Positions 26,872 through 41,058 of a stretch of DNA of 64,000 nt are shown here, one piece after another. Both the position numbers and the translations under genes were made by a program. The stretch comes from Bos javanicus. Lineage: Eukaryota; Chordata; Mammalia; Artiodactyla; Bovidae. Below the pieces are notes generated by a model. It was not told the DNA's origin. It was given only the letters and a program-made list of their open reading frames with translations, and ran no database searches. Position 1 is the first letter of the stretch. Each line of letters begins with the position of its first letter. The stretch spans positions 1-64,000 of the forward strand of contig NW_026893844.1 of assembly GCF_032452875.1 (NCBI RefSeq). Direction: 5' to 3'.

Positions 26872-27135
26872 ATGTTTGGTGTCACACACTGATCATGTGC
26901 ATCTGGAGGCAATGAACAAAGAGCTGAGTAGGCAGGAATCAGTCAGCAGGCTCTATTCATGGAACTCAGCTCTGAGAAATCATGCTGCTCAGCTGGCAAT
27001 AATCAAGTAGATGAGCAGGCAGGGATTACGCAGCACAGGTGGCAATTGTCAAGCAGATGACAGGCAGGAATCGTGCAGCTCAGCTGGCAATTGTCAAGAG
27101 ATGAGCAGACAGTAATCACGCAGCTCAGCAGGCCC
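26872..27135 (+). repeat. Diverged block 17, type B1
   Basis: Type B markers are TTTGGTGTC for TTTGCTATC, CAATGAAC for CAATAAAC, loss of AAAC in GGCAGGAATCAGTCAGC, CTCTGAGAAATC for GTGTGAGGAATC, TCAAGTAGATGAGC for TCAAGCAGCTGAGC, and CACAGGTGGC for CACAGCTGGC. B1 markers are AACAAAGAG and CAGCTCTGAG. Private changes are CTCTATTCATGG and loss of one C in CAAGAGATGAGC. Confidence 0.93.
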
Positions 27136-28228
27136 TGATCACGTGACTGAGCATGCACTGTTCACGTGGCTGATCATACACTGATCACGTGACTGATCAT
27201 GCACTGATCACGTGGCTATCATGCACTGATCACGTGGCTGATCATGCACTGATCACGTAGCTACCATGCACTGATCACGTGACTGATCATGCACTGATCA
27301 CGTGGCTGATCATGCACTGATCACGTGGCTGACATGCACTGATCACGTGGCTGATCATGCACTGATCACGTGGCTGATCATGCACTGATCACGTGACTGA
27401 TCATGCACTGATCACGTGTCTGATCATGCACTGATCACGTGGCTATCATGCACTGATCACGTGGCTGATCATGCATGATCACGCAGCTACCATGCACTGG
27501 TCACGTGACTGATCATGCACTGATCACGTGACTGATCATGCACTGATCACGTGGCTATCATGCACTATCACGTGGCTGATCATGCAATGATCACGTAGCT
27601 ACCATGTACTGGTCACGTGACTGATCATGCACTGATCACGTGACTGATCATGCACTGATCACGTGGCTGATCATGCACTGATCACGTGGCTGATCATGCA
27701 CTGATCACGTGACTGATCATGCACTGATCACGTGACTGATCATGCACTGATCACGTGGCTATCATGCACTGATCACGTGGCTGATCATGCACTGATCACG
27801 TGCCTGATCATGCACTGATCACGTGGCTGATCATGCACTGATCACGTGACTGATCATGCACTGATCACGTGGCTGATCATGCACTGATCACGTGGCTATC
27901 ATGCACTGATCACGTGGCTGATCATGCATGATCACGTGCTACCATGCACTGGTCACGTGACTGATCATGCACTGATCACGTGACTGATCATGCACTGATC
28001 ACGTGGCTGATCATGCACTGATCACGTGACTGATCATGCACTGATCACGTGGCTGATCATGCACTGATCACGTGGCTATCATGCACTGCTCACGTGGCTG
28101 ATCATGCACTGATCACGCAGCTACCATGTACTGGTCACATGACTGATCATGCACTGATCACGTAATTGATCATGCACTGATCACGTGGCTTATCATGCAC
28201 TGATCATGTGACTGATCATGTGCTGATC
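27136..28228 (+). repeat. Uniform 23-mers between two B1 blocks
   Basis: Only the first trailer unit (CTGAGCATGCACTGTTCACG) is present. Regular monomers follow, with AGCTAC markers near 27,260, 27,485 and 27,597. The type B leader with GTGGCTTATCATG ends the segment. Confidence 0.9.
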
Positions 28229-28489
28229 ATGTTTGCTGTCATACACTGATCATGTGCCTCTGGAGGCAATGAACAAAGAGCTGAGTAGGCAGGAATCAGT
28301 AGGCAATAATCATGGAACTCAGCTCTGAGAAATCATGCTGCTCAGCTGGCAATAATCAAGTAGATGAGCAGGCAGGAATTATGCAGCACAGGTGGCAATT
28401 GTCAAGCAGATGACAGGCAGGAATCGTGCAGCTCAGCTGGCAATTGTCAAGCAGATGAGCAGACAGTAATCACGCAGCTCAGCAGGCCC
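28229..28489 (+). repeat. Diverged block 18, type B1 variant
   Basis: Mixed 5' end (TTTGCTGTC). Loses a further stretch at GAATCAGTAGGCAATAATC, so it keeps type A GCAATAATC where other B copies have GCTATAATC. GAATTACGCAG reads GAATTATGCAG (CpG decay). Confidence 0.92.
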
Positions 28490-30460
28490 TGATCACGTGA
28501 CTGAGCATGCACTGTTCACGTGGCTGATCACACACTATCACGTGACTGATCATGCACTGATCACGTGGCTATCATGCACTGATCACGTGACTGATCATGC
28601 ACTGATCACGTAATTGTCATGCACTGATCACGTGGCTATCATGCACTGATCACGTGGCTGATCATGCACTGATCACGTGACTGATCATGCACTGATCACG
28701 TGGCTATCATGCACTGATCACGTGGCTGATCATGCACTGATCACGGGACTGATCATGCACTGATCACGGCGCTATCATGCACTGACTACATGACTCCACA
28801 TGCACTGATCACGTGCTGATCATGCACTGATCACGTGACTGATCATGCACTGATCACGTGACTGATCATGCACTGATCACGTGGCTATCATGCACTGATC
28901 ACGTGGCTGATCATACACTGATCACGTGACTGATCATGCACTGATCACGTGGCTGATCATGCACTGATCACGTGGCTGATCATGCAATGATCACGTAGCT
29001 TGCATATACTGGTCACGTGACTGATCATGCACTGATCACGTAAATGATCATGCACTGATCACGTGACTGATCATGCACTGATCACGTGACTGATCATGCA
29101 CTGATCACGTGGCTATCATGCACTGATCACGTGGCTGATCATGCAATGATCACGTAGCAACCATGTACTGGTCACGTGACTGATCATGCACTGATCATGT
29201 AATTGATCAGCACTGATCACGTGGCTGATCATGCACTGATCACGTGACTGATCATGCACTGATCACGTGACTGATCATGCACTGATCACGTGGCTATCAT
29301 GCACTGATCACGTGGCTGATCATACACTGTTCACGTGTCTGACCATGCACTGATCACGTGGCTGATCATACACTGATCACGTAACTGATCATGCACTGAT
29401 CACGTGGCTATCATGCACTGATCACGTGGCTGAACATGCACTGTTCACGTGGCTGATCACACACCTGTCACGTGACATATCATGCACTGATCACGTGGCA
29501 CTCATGCACTGATCACGTGGCTGATCATACTCTGCTCACGTAACTCATGCACACATCACGTGGCTATCATGCACTGCTCACGTGGCTCGTCATGGAATGA
29601 TCACGTAGCAACCATATACTGGTCACGTGACTGATCATGCACAGATCACGTAAATGATCATGCACTGTTCACGTGACTGATCATGTACTGATCACGTGAC
29701 TGATCATGCACTGATCACGTGGCTATCATGCACTGCTCACGTGGCTGATCATGCAACGATCACGTAGCAACCATGTACTGGTCACGTGACTGATCATGCA
29801 CTGATCACGTAATTGATCATGCACTGATCACGTGGCTCATCATGCACTGATCACGTGGCTGATCACACATGATCACGTGACTGATCATGCACTGATCACG
29901 TGGCTATCATGCACTGATCACGTGGCTGTCATGCACTGATCACGTGGATATCATGCACTGATCACGTGGCTGATCACACACGTATCACGTGACTGATCAT
30001 GCACTGATCACGTGGCTATCATGCACTGATCACGTGGCTATCATGCACTGATCACGTGGCTGATCATGCAATGATCACGTAGCTACCATGCACTGTCACG
30101 TGACTGATCATGCACTGATCACGTGGCTGATCATGCACTGATCACGTGGCTGATCATGCACTGATCACGTGGCTGATCACACATGTATCACGTGACTGAT
30201 CATGCACTGATCACGTGGCTATCATGCACTGATCACGAGACTGATCATGCACTGATCACGTCTATATCATGCACTGATCACATGACTGCCATGCACTGAT
30301 CACGTGGATGATCATACACTAATCTTGTGACAGATCATGCACTGATCACGTGGCTGATCATGCACTGATACCGTGACTGAGCATGGACTGATCACATGAC
30401 TATCATGTAGTGATCACGTGACTTAATGGCGCTGATCATGTGACTGATCATGCGCTGATC
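28490..30460 (+). repeat. Uniform 23-mers, two orphan trailers, leader
   Basis: Degraded monomers near 28,745-28,800 (CGGGACTG, CGGCGCTATC, CTGACTACATGACTCC). A partial orphan trailer lies near 28,975-29,210 and a full one at about 29,319-29,880. Leader from about 30,233. No gene seen. Confidence 0.87.
29319..29880 (+). repeat. Orphan type A trailer without its block
   Basis: Carries the ordered trailer markers GTTCACGTGTCTGACCATG, GTAACTG, CTGAACATGCACTG, CACACACCTGTCACGTGACA, GTGGCACTCATG, CATACTCTGCTC, CGTCATGGAATG, ACCATATACTGG and GTAATTGATC. The nearest upstream block ends some 830 bp away and is type B. Confidence 0.82.
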
Positions 30461-30729
30461 ATGTTTGCTATCATACACTGATCATGTGCCTCTGGAGGCA
30501 ATAAACAAAGAGCTGAGTAGGCACGAATCAAACAGTCAGCAGGCAATAATCATGGAACTCAGGTGTGAGGAATCATGCTGCTCAGCTGGCAATAATCAAG
30601 CAGCTGAGCAGGCAGGAATTACGCAGCACAGCTGGCAATTGTCAAGCAGATGACAGGCAGGAATCGTGCAGCTCAGCTGGCAATTGTCAAGCAGATGAGC
30701 AGACAGTAATCACGCAGCTCAGCAGGCCC
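30461..30729 (+). repeat. Diverged block 19, type A
   Basis: Matches the reference copy by eye; full standard leader. Confidence 0.94.
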
Positions 30730-31867
30730 AGATCACGTGACTGAGCATGCACTGTTCACGTGGCTGATCATACACTGATCACGTGATGATCATGCACTGA
30801 TCACTTGGATATCATGCACTGATCACGTGGCTGATCATACACTGTTCACGTGTCTGACCATGCACTGATCACGTGGCTGATCATACACTGCTCACGTAAC
30901 TGATCATGCACTGATCACGTGGCTGATCATGCACTGATCACGTGGCTGATCATGCACTGATCACGTGGCTATCATGCACTGATCACGTGGCTGATCATGC
31001 ACTGATCACGTGACTGATCATGCACTGATCACGTGACTGATCATGCACTGATCACGTACTGATCATGCACTGATCACGTGGCTGATCATGCACTGATCAC
31101 GTGGCTGATCATGCACTGATCACGTGACTGATCATGCACTGATCACGTGGCTATCATGCACTGATCACGTGGCTGATCATGCAATGATCACGTAGCTACC
31201 ATGTACTGGTCACGTGACTGATCATGCACTGATCACGTAATTGATCATGCACTGATCACGTGGACTGATCATGCACTGATCACGTGACTGATCATGCACT
31301 GATCACGTGACTGATCATGCACTGATCACGTGGCTATCATGCACTGATCACGTGGCTGATCATGCACTGATCACGTGGCTATCATGCACTGATCACGTGG
31401 CTGATCATGCACTGATCACGTGACTGATCATGCACTGATCACGTGACTGATCATGCACTGATCACGTGGCTATCATGCACTGATCACGTGGCTGATCATA
31501 CACTGATCACGTGACTGATCATGCACTGATCACGTGACTGATCATGCACTGATCACGTGGCTATCATGCACTACTCACGTGGCTGATCATGCAATGATCA
31601 TGTAGCTACCATGTACCGTGTGACTGATCATACACCCATCAGGTGACTGATCATGCACTGATCACGTGGCTGATCATGCACTGATCACCTGCCTGGTCAT
31701 GCACTGATCACGTGACTGATCATGAACTGATCACATAGCTATCATGCACTGATCACGTGGCTGATCATGCACTGATCACGTGACTGAGCATGGACTGATC
31801 ACATGACTATCATGTAGTGATCACGTGACTTAATGGCGCTGATCATGTGACTGATCATGCGCTGATC
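30730..31867 (+). repeat. Short trailer, uniform 23-mers, partial leader
   Basis: Trailer to about 30,900, then plain monomers. The leader is altered: CACCTGCCTGGTC near 31,687, GATCACATAGCTATC near 31,730, and GATCACGTGACTGAGC in place of GATACCGTGACTGAGC. Confidence 0.89.
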
Positions 31868-32136
31868 ATGTTTGCTATCATACACTGATCATGTGCCTCT
31901 GGAGGCAATAAACAAAGAGCTGAGTAGGCACGAATCAAACAGTCAGCAGGCAATAATCATGGAACTCAGCTGTGAGGAATCATGCTGCTCAGCTGGCAAT
32001 AATCAAGCAGCTGAGCAGGCAGGAATTACGCAGCACAGCTGGCAATTGTCAAGCAGATGACAGGCAGGAATCGTGCAGCTCAGCTGGCAATTGTCAAGCA
32101 GATGAGCAGACAGTAATCACGCAGCTCAGCAGGCCC
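31868..32136 (+). repeat. Diverged block 20, type A'
   Basis: AACTCAGCTGTGAGG as in block 16, with the GGCCCTGATC end. Confidence 0.93.
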
Positions 32137-32665
32137 TGATCACGTGACTGAGCATGCACTGTTCACGTGGCTGATCATACACTGATCACGTGATTGATCA
32201 TGCACTGATCACTTGGATATCATGCACTGATCACGTGGCTGATCATACACTGTTCACGTGTCTGACCATGCACTGATCACGTGGCTGATCATACACTGCT
32301 CACGTAACTGATCATGCACTGATCACGTGGCTGATCATGCACTGATCACGTGGCTGATCATGCACTGATCACGTGGCTACCATGCACTGGTCACGTGACT
32401 GATCATGCACTGATCACGTGATTGATCATGCACTGATCACGTGGATGATCATGCACTGATCACGTGACTGATCATGCACTGATCACGTGACTGATCATGC
32501 ACTGATCACGTGGCTATCATGCACTGATCACGTGGCTGATCATGCACTGATCACGCAGCTACCATGTACTGGTCACATGACTGATCATGCACTGATCATG
32601 CACTGATCATGCACTGATCACGTGGCTTATCATGCATTGATCATGTGACTGATCATGTGCTGATC
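32137..32665 (+). repeat. Trailer and uniform 23-mers between A' and B1
   Basis: Close copy of the 26,345-26,871 segment, including GTGATTGATC and CACTTGGATATC. Near 32,586-32,620 three half-units read CATGCACTGATCATGCACTG, a half-unit slip. Confidence 0.89.
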
Positions 32666-32929
32666 ATGTTTGGTGTCATACACTGATCATGTGCATCTGG
32701 AGGCAATGAACAAAGAGCTGAGTAGGCAGGAATCAGTCAGCAGGCTCTAATCATGGAACTCAGCTCTGAGAAATCATGCTGCTCAGCTGGCAATAATCAA
32801 GTAGATGAGCAGGCAGGAATTACGCAGCACAGGTGGCAATTGTCAAGGAGATGACAGGCAGGAATCGTGCAGCTCAGCTGGCAATTGTCAAGAGATGAGC
32901 AGACAGTAATCACGCAGCTCAGCAGGCCC
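32666..32929 (+). repeat. Diverged block 21, type B1
   Basis: Shares GCATCTGGAGG and the CAAGAGATGAGC one-base loss with block 17, so the two are recent copies of one another. Private change CAAGGAGATGACAGG. Confidence 0.93.
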
Positions 32930-35330
32930 TGATCACGTGACTGAGCATGCACTGTTCACGTGGCTGATCACACACTATCACGTGACTGATCATGCACTGA
33001 TCACGTGGCTATCATGCACTGATCACGTGGCTGATCATGCACTGATCACGTAGCTATCATGCACTGATCACGTGACTGATCATGCACTGATCACGTGGCT
33101 ATCATGCACTGATCACGTGGCTGATCATGCACTGATCACGTGCCTGATCATGCACTGATCACGTGGCTGATCATGCACTGATCACGTGACTGATCATGCA
33201 CTGATCACGTGTCTGATCATGCACTGATCACGTGGCTATCATGCACTGATCACGTGGCTGATCATGCATGATCACGCAGCTACCATGTACTGGTCACATG
33301 ACTGATCATGCACTGATCACGTGACTGATCATGCACTGATCACGTGGCTATCATGCACTTCACGTGGCTGATCATGCAATGATCATGTAGCTACCATGTA
33401 CTGGTCACGTGAATGATCATGCACTGATCACGTGACTGATCATGCACTGATCACGTGGCTGATCATGCACTGATCACGTGGCTGATCATGCACTGATCAC
33501 GTGACTGATCATGCACTGATCACGTGACTGATCATGCACTGATCACGTGGCTATCATGCACTGATCACGTGGCTGATCATGCACTGATCACGTGACTGAT
33601 CATGCACTGATCACGTGGCTGATCATGCACTGATCACGTGACTGATCATGCACTGATCACGTGGCTGATCATGCACTGATCACGTGGCTATCATGCACTG
33701 ATCACGTGACTGATCATGCACTGATCACGTCTATAATATGCACTGATCACGTGACTGATCATGCACTGATCACGTGGCTGATCATGCACTGATCACGTGA
33801 CTGATCATGCACTGATCACGTGACTGATCATGCACTGATCACGTAACTGTCATGCACTGATCACGTGGCTATCATGCACTGATCACGTGGCTGATCATGC
33901 ACTGATCACGTGACTGATCATGCACTGATCACGTAGCTATCATGCACTGATCACTGGCTGATCATGCACTGATCACGGGACTGATCATGCACTGATCACG
34001 GGCTATCATGCACTGACACATGACTGACATGCACTGATCACGTGCTGATCATGCACTGATCACGTGACTATCATGCACTGATCACGTGACTGATCATGCA
34101 CTGATCACGTGGCTATCATGCACTGATCACGTGGCTGATCATGCACTGATCACGTGCCTGATCATGCACTGATCACGTGGCTGATCATGCACTGCTCACG
34201 TGGCTGATCATGCACTGATCACGTAGCTACCATGCACTGGTCACGTGACTGATCATGCACTGATCACGTGGCTGATCATGCACTGATCACGTGACTGATC
34301 ATGCACTGATCACGTGACTGATCATGCACTGATCACGTAATTGATCATGCACTGATCACGTGGCTGATCATGCACTGATCACGTGGCTGATCACACTGAT
34401 CACGTGACTGATCATGCACTGATCACGTGGCTGATCATGCACTGATCACGTGGCTATCATGCACTGCTCACGTGGCTGATCATGCACGATCACGTAGCAA
34501 CCATGTACTGGTCACGTGACTGATCATGCACTGATCACGTAATTGATCATGCACTGATCACGTGGCTCATCATGCACTGATCACGTGGCTGATCACACAT
34601 GTATCACGTGACTGATCATGCACTGATCACGTGGCTCTCATGCACTGATCACGTGGCTATCATGCACTGATCACGTGGATATCATGCACTGATCACGTGG
34701 CTGATCATGCACTATCACATGACTGATCATGCACTGATCACGTGGCTATCATGCACTGATCACGTGGCTATCATGCACTGATCACGTGGCTGATCATGCA
34801 ATGATCACGTAGCTACCATGTACTGGTCACGTGACTGATCATGCACTGATCACGTAATTGATCATGCACTGATCACGTGGCTCATCATGCACTGATCACG
34901 TGGCTGATCACACATGATCACGTGACTGATCATGCACAAATCACGTGAATAATCATGCACTGATCACGTGGCTATCATGCACTGATCACGTGGATAACAT
35001 GCACTGATCACGTGGCTGATCATGCACTGATCACATGTCTGATCATGCACTGATCACGTGGCTGATCATGCACTGATCACGCAACTGATCATGCACTGAT
35101 CACGTGGCTATCATGCACTGATCACGTGACTGATCATGCACTGATCACGTGACTGATCATGCACTGATCACGTGGCTATCATGCACTGATCACGTGGCTG
35201 ATCATGCACTGATGAAGCTATCATGCACTGCTCACGTGGCTGATCATGCACTGATCACGTGACTGATCATGCACTGATCACGTGGCTATCATGCACTGAT
35301 CACGTGGCTATCATGCACTGATCACGTGGC

Positions 35331-35760
35331 TGAACATGCACTGTTCAATTGGCTGATCACACACCTGTCACGTGACTGATCATGCACTGATCACGTGGCA
35401 CTCATGCACTGATCACTTGGCTGATCATACTCTGCTCACGTAACTGATCATGCACTATCACGTGGCTATCATGCACTGCTCACGTGGCTGATCATGCAAT
35501 GATCACGTAGCTACCATATACTGGTCACGTGACTGATCATGCACTGATCACGTAAATGATCATGCACTGATCACGTGACTGATCATGCACTGATCACGTG
35601 ACTGATCATGCACTGATCACGTGGCTATCATGCACTGCTCACGTGGCTGATCATGCACTGATCACGTAGCATCCATGTACTGGTCACGTGACTGATCATG
35701 CACTGATCACGTAATTGATCATGCACTGATCACGTGGCTCATCATGCACTGATCACGTGA
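35331..35760 (+). repeat. Orphan type A trailer, partial
   Basis: Begins with CTGAACATGCACTGTTC and continues with CACACACCTGTCACGTGACTG, GTGGCACTCATG, CATACTCTGCTC, ACCATATACTGG and GTAATTGATC. Several units have reverted to consensus (GCTGATCATGCAATG for GCTCGTCATGGAATG). Confidence 0.8.
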
Positions 35761-37019
35761 CTGATCATGCACTGATCACGTGACTGATCATGCACTGATC
35801 ACGTGGCTATCATGCACTGATCACGTGGCTGATCATGCACTGATCACGTGCCTGATCATGCACTGATCACGTGACTGATCATGCACTGATCACGTGGCTA
35901 TCATGCACTGATCACGTGGCTATCATGCACTGATCACGTGGCTGTCATGCACTGATCACGTGACTAATCATGCACTGATCACGTGGCATCATGCACTGAT
36001 CACGTGCTGATCATGCACTGATCACGTGGCTGATCATGCACTGATCACGTGGCTGATCATGCACTGATCACGTAGCTGATCATGCACTGATCACGTGGCT
36101 ATCATGCACTGATCACGTGGCTGATCATGCACTGATCACGTAGCTATCATGCACTGTCACGTGACTGATCATGCACTGATCACGTAATTGATCATGCACT
36201 GATCACGTGACTGATCATGCACTGATCACGTGACTGATCATGCACTGATCACGTGGCTATCATGCACTGATCACGTGGCTGATCATGTACTGATCACGTG
36301 ACTGATCATGCACTGATCACGTGGCTATCATGCACTGATCACGTGGCTGATCATGCACTGATCAGGACTGATCATGCACTGATCATGATGCTATCATGCA
36401 CTGATACATGACTGACATGCACTGATCACGTGGATGATCATGCACTGATCACGTGACTGATCATGCACTGATCACGTGACTGATCATGCACTGATCACGT
36501 GGCTGATCATGCACTGATCACGTGGCTATCATGCACTGATCACGTGGCTGATCATGCACTGATCACGTAGCTACCATGTACTGGTCACGTGACTGATCAT
36601 GCACTGATCACGTAATTGATCATGCACTGATCACGTGGCTGATCATGCACTGATCACGTGGCTGATCATGCACTGATCACGTGGCTATCATGCACTGATC
36701 ACGTGGCTGATCATACTGATCACGTGCCTGTCATGCACTGATCACGTGGCTGATCATGCACTGATCACGTGACTGATCATGCACTGATCACGTGGCTATC
36801 ATGCACTGATCACGTGGCTATCATGCACTGATCACGTGGCTGATCATGCAATGATCACGTAGCTACCATGCACTGATCACGTGACTGATCATGCACTGAT
36901 CACGTGGCTGATCATGCACTGATCACGTGACTGATCATGCACTGATCACGTGACTGATCATGCACTGATCACGTGGATATCATGCACTGATCACGTGGCT
37001 GATCATGCACTGATCACGT

Positions 37020-37560
37020 GTCTGACCATGCACTGATCACGTGGCTGATCATACACTGATCACGTAACTGATCATGCACTGATCACGTGGCTATCATGCA
37101 CTGATCACGTGGCTGATCATGCACTGATCACGTGGCTGATCACACCTGTCACGTGACTGATCATGCACTGATCACGTGGCACTCATGCACTGATCACGTG
37201 GCTGATCATACACTGATCACGTAACTGATCATGCACTGATCACGTGGCTATCATGCACTGATCACGTGGCTGATCATGCAATGATCACGTAGCTACCATA
37301 TACTGGTCACGTGACTGATCATGCACTGATCACGTAAATGATCATGCACTGATCACGTGACTGATCATGCACTGATCACGTGACTGATCATGCACTGATC
37401 ACGTGGCTATCATGCACTGCTCACGTGGCTGATCATGCAATGATCACGTAGCAACCATGTACTGGTCACGTGACTGATCATGCACTGATCACGTAATTGA
37501 TCATGCACTGATCACGTGACTGATCATGCACTGATCACGTGGCTGATCACACACTATCAC
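37020..37560 (+). repeat. Orphan type A trailer, consensus-reverted
   Basis: Trailer order is preserved (GTCTGACCATG, GTAACTG, CACACCTGTCACG, GTGGCACTCATG, ACCATATACTGG, GTAAATGATC, GTAATTGATC). Most GTTCACG and CTGCTC marker changes read as consensus GATCACG. Confidence 0.78.
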
Positions 37561-38307
37561 GTGACTGATCATGCACTGATCACGTGGCTATCATGCACTG
37601 ATCACGTGGCTATCATGCACTGATCACGTGGATAACATGCACTGATCAAGTGGCTGATCACACACGTATCACGTGACTGATCATGCACTGATCACGTGGC
37701 TATCATGCACTGATCACGTGGCTGATCATGCACTGATCACGTGAATGATCATGCACTTATCTCGTGACTGATCATGCACTGATCACGTGGCTATCATGCA
37801 CTGCTCACGTGGCTGATCATGCACTGATCAGGCAGCTATCATGCACTGATCACGTGACTGATCATGCACTGATCACGAATTGATCATGCACTGATCACGT
37901 GGCTGATCATGCACTGATCACGTGACTGATCATGCACTGATCACGTGACTGATCATGCACTGATCACGTGGCTATCATGCACTGATCACGTGGCTGATCA
38001 TACTGATCACGTGCCTGTCATGCACTGATCACGTGGCTGATCATGCACTGATCACGTGACTGATCATGCACTGATCACGTGGCTATCATGCACTGATCAC
38101 GTGGCTATCATGCACTGATCACGTGGCTGATCATGCAATGATCACGTAGCAACCATGCACTGGTCACGTGACTGATCATGCACTGATCACGTGGCTGATC
38201 ATGCACTGATCACGTGACTGATCATGCACTGATCACGTGACTGATCATGCACTGATCACGTGGATATCATGCACTGATCACGTGGCTGATCATACACTGA
38301 TCACGTG

Positions 38308-38960
38308 TCTGACCATGCACTGATCACGTGGCTGATCATACACTGATCACGTAACTGATCATGCACTGATCACGTGGCTATCATGCACTGATCACGTGGC
38401 TGAACATGCACTGTTCACGTGGCTGATCACACACCTGTCACGTGACTGATCATGCACTGATCACGTGGCACTCATGCACTGATCACGTGGCTGATCATAC
38501 ACTGCTCACGTAACTGATCATGCACACATCACGTGGCTATCATGCACTGCTCACGTGGCTGATCATGCAATGATCACGTAGCTACCATATACTGGTCACG
38601 TGACTGATCATGCACTGATCACGTAAATGATCATGCACTGTTCACGTGACTGATCATGCACTGATCACGTGACTGATCATGCACTGATCACGTGGCTATC
38701 ATGCACTGCTCACGTGGCTGATCATGCAATGATCACGTAGAAACCATGTACTGTCACGTGACTGATCATGCACTGATCACGTAATTGATCCTGCACTGAT
38801 CACGTGACTCATCATGCACTGATCACGTGGCTGATCACACACTATCACGTGACTGATCATGCACTGATCACGTGGCTATCATGCACTGATCACGTGGCTA
38901 TCATGCACTGATCACGTGGATATCATGCACTGATCACGTGGCTGATCACACACGTATCAC
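38308..38960 (+). repeat. Orphan type A trailer, full length
   Basis: Holds the complete marker series from GTCTGACCATG through CTGAACATGCACTGTTCACG, CACACACCTGTC, GTGGCACTCATG, ACCATATACTGG and GTAATTGATCCTG to GATCACACACGTATCACATG. No block precedes it for more than 5 kb. Confidence 0.82.
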
Positions 38961-39863
38961 ATGACTGATCATGCACTGATCACGTGGCTATCATGCACTG
39001 ATCACGTGGCTGATCATGCACTGATCACGTAGCTATCATGCACTGGTCACGTGACTGATCATGCACTGATCACGTAATTGATCATGCACTGATCACGTGG
39101 CTGATCATGCACTGATCACGTGACTGATCATGCACTGATCACGTGACTGATCATGCACTGATCACGTGGCTGATCATGCACTGATCACGTACCTGATCAT
39201 GCACTGATCACGCAGCTACATGCACTGATCACGTGACTGATCATGCACTGATCACGTAATTGATCATGCACTGATCACGTGGCTGATCATGCACTGATCA
39301 CGTGACTGATCATGCACTGATCACGTGACTGATCATGCACTGATCACGTGGCTATCATGCACTGATCACGTGGCTGATCATGCACTGATCACGCAGCTAC
39401 ATGCACTGATCACGTGACTGATCATGCACTGATCACGTAACTGATCATGCACTGATCACGTGGCTATCATGCACTGATCACGTGGCTGATCATGCACTGA
39501 TCACGTGGCTATCATGCACTGATCACGTGGCTGATCATGCACTGATCATGTAGCTACCATGTACTGGTCACGTGAATGATCATACACCCATCAGGTGACT
39601 GATCATGCACTGATCACGTGGCTATCATGCACTGATCACGAGACTGATCATGCACTGATCACGTCTAATCATGCACTGATCACATGACTGCCCATGCACT
39701 GATCACGTGGATGATCATACACTGATCATGTGACAGATCATGCACTGATCACGTGGCTGATCATGCACTGATACCGTGACTGAGCATGGACTGATCACAT
39801 GACTATCATGTAGTGATCACGTGACTTAATGGCACTGATCATGTGACTGATCATGCGCTGATC

Positions 39864-40132
39864 ATGTTTGCTATCATACACTGATCATGTGCCTCTGGAG
39901 GCAATAAACAAAGAGCTGAGTAGGCACGAATCAAACAGTCAGCAGGCAATAATCATGGAACTCAGCTGTGAGGAATCATGCTGCTCAGCTGGCAATAATC
40001 AAGCAGCTGAGCAGGCAGGAATTACGCAGCACAGCTGGCAATTGTCAAGCAGATGACAGGCAGGAATCGTGCAGCTCAGCTGGCAATTGTCAAGCAGATG
40101 AGCAGACAGTAATCACGCAGCTCAGCAGGCCC
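39864..40132 (+). repeat. Diverged block 22, type A'
   Basis: AACTCAGCTGTGAGG variant with the GGCCCTGATC end; leader has AATGGCACTG. Confidence 0.93.
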
Positions 40133-40796
40133 TGATCACGTGACTGAGCATGCACTGTTCACGTGGCTGATCATACACTGATCACGTGACTGATCATGCA
40201 CTGATCACGTGGCTGATCATGCACTGATCACGTGTCTGATCATGCACTGATCACGTGGCTGATCATGCACTGATCACGTGGTGATCATGCACTGATCACG
40301 TGGCTATCATGCACTGATCACGTGACTGATCATGCACTGATCACGTGACTGATCATGCACTGATCACGTGGCTATCATGCACTGATCACGTGGCTGATCA
40401 TGCACTGATCACGAAGCTATCATGTACTGGTCACGTGACTGATCATGCACTGATCACGTGACTGATCATGCACTGATCACGTGGCTATCATGCACTGATC
40501 ACGTGGCTATCATGCACTGATCACGTGGCTGATCATGCACTGATCACGTAGCTATCATGCACTGATCACGTGACTGATCATGCACTGATCACGTGACTGA
40601 TCATGCACTGATCACGTGACTGATCATGCACTGATCACGTGACTGATCATGCACTGATCACGTGACTGATCATGCACTGATCACGTGGCTATCATGCACT
40701 GATCACGTGGCTGATCATGCACTGATCACATGACTGATCATGCACTGATCACGTGGCTTATCATGCACTGATCATGTGACTGATCATGCACTGATC
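40133..40796 (+). repeat. Uniform 23-mers between A' and B2
   Basis: Only the first two trailer units are present. Regular monomers follow, then the type B leader (GTGGCTTATCATG). Confidence 0.9.
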
Positions 40797-41058
40797 ATGT
40801 TTGGTGTCATACACTGATCATGTGCCTCTGGAGGCAATGAACATAGAGCTGAGTAGGCAGGAATCAGTCAGCAGGCTATAATCATGGAACTCACCTCTGA
40901 GAAATCATGCTGCTCAGCTGGCAATAATCAAGTGGAGCAGGCAGGAATTACGCAGCACAGGTGGCAATTGTCAAGCAGATGACAGGCAGGAATCGTGCAG
41001 CTCAGCTGGCAATTGTCAAGCAGATGAGCAGACACTAATCACGCAGCTCAGCAGGCCC
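40797..41058 (+). repeat. Diverged block 23, type B2
   Basis: First B2 copy: AACATAGAG, GCTATAATC and AACTCACCTCTGAG. TCAAGTGGAGCAGG is shortened relative to TCAAGTAGATGAGCAGG. GACACTAATC for GACAGTAATC. Confidence 0.92.

Larger units (their letters stand above)
32930..39863 (+). repeat. Block-free 6.9-kb run of 23-mers
   Basis: This is the longest stretch without a diverged block. It contains regular monomers, degraded patches near 33,960-34,040, 35,210-35,220 and 36,362-36,420, and three orphan trailers listed separately. A type A leader forms from about 39,575. No gene or inserted element seen. Confidence 0.9.
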
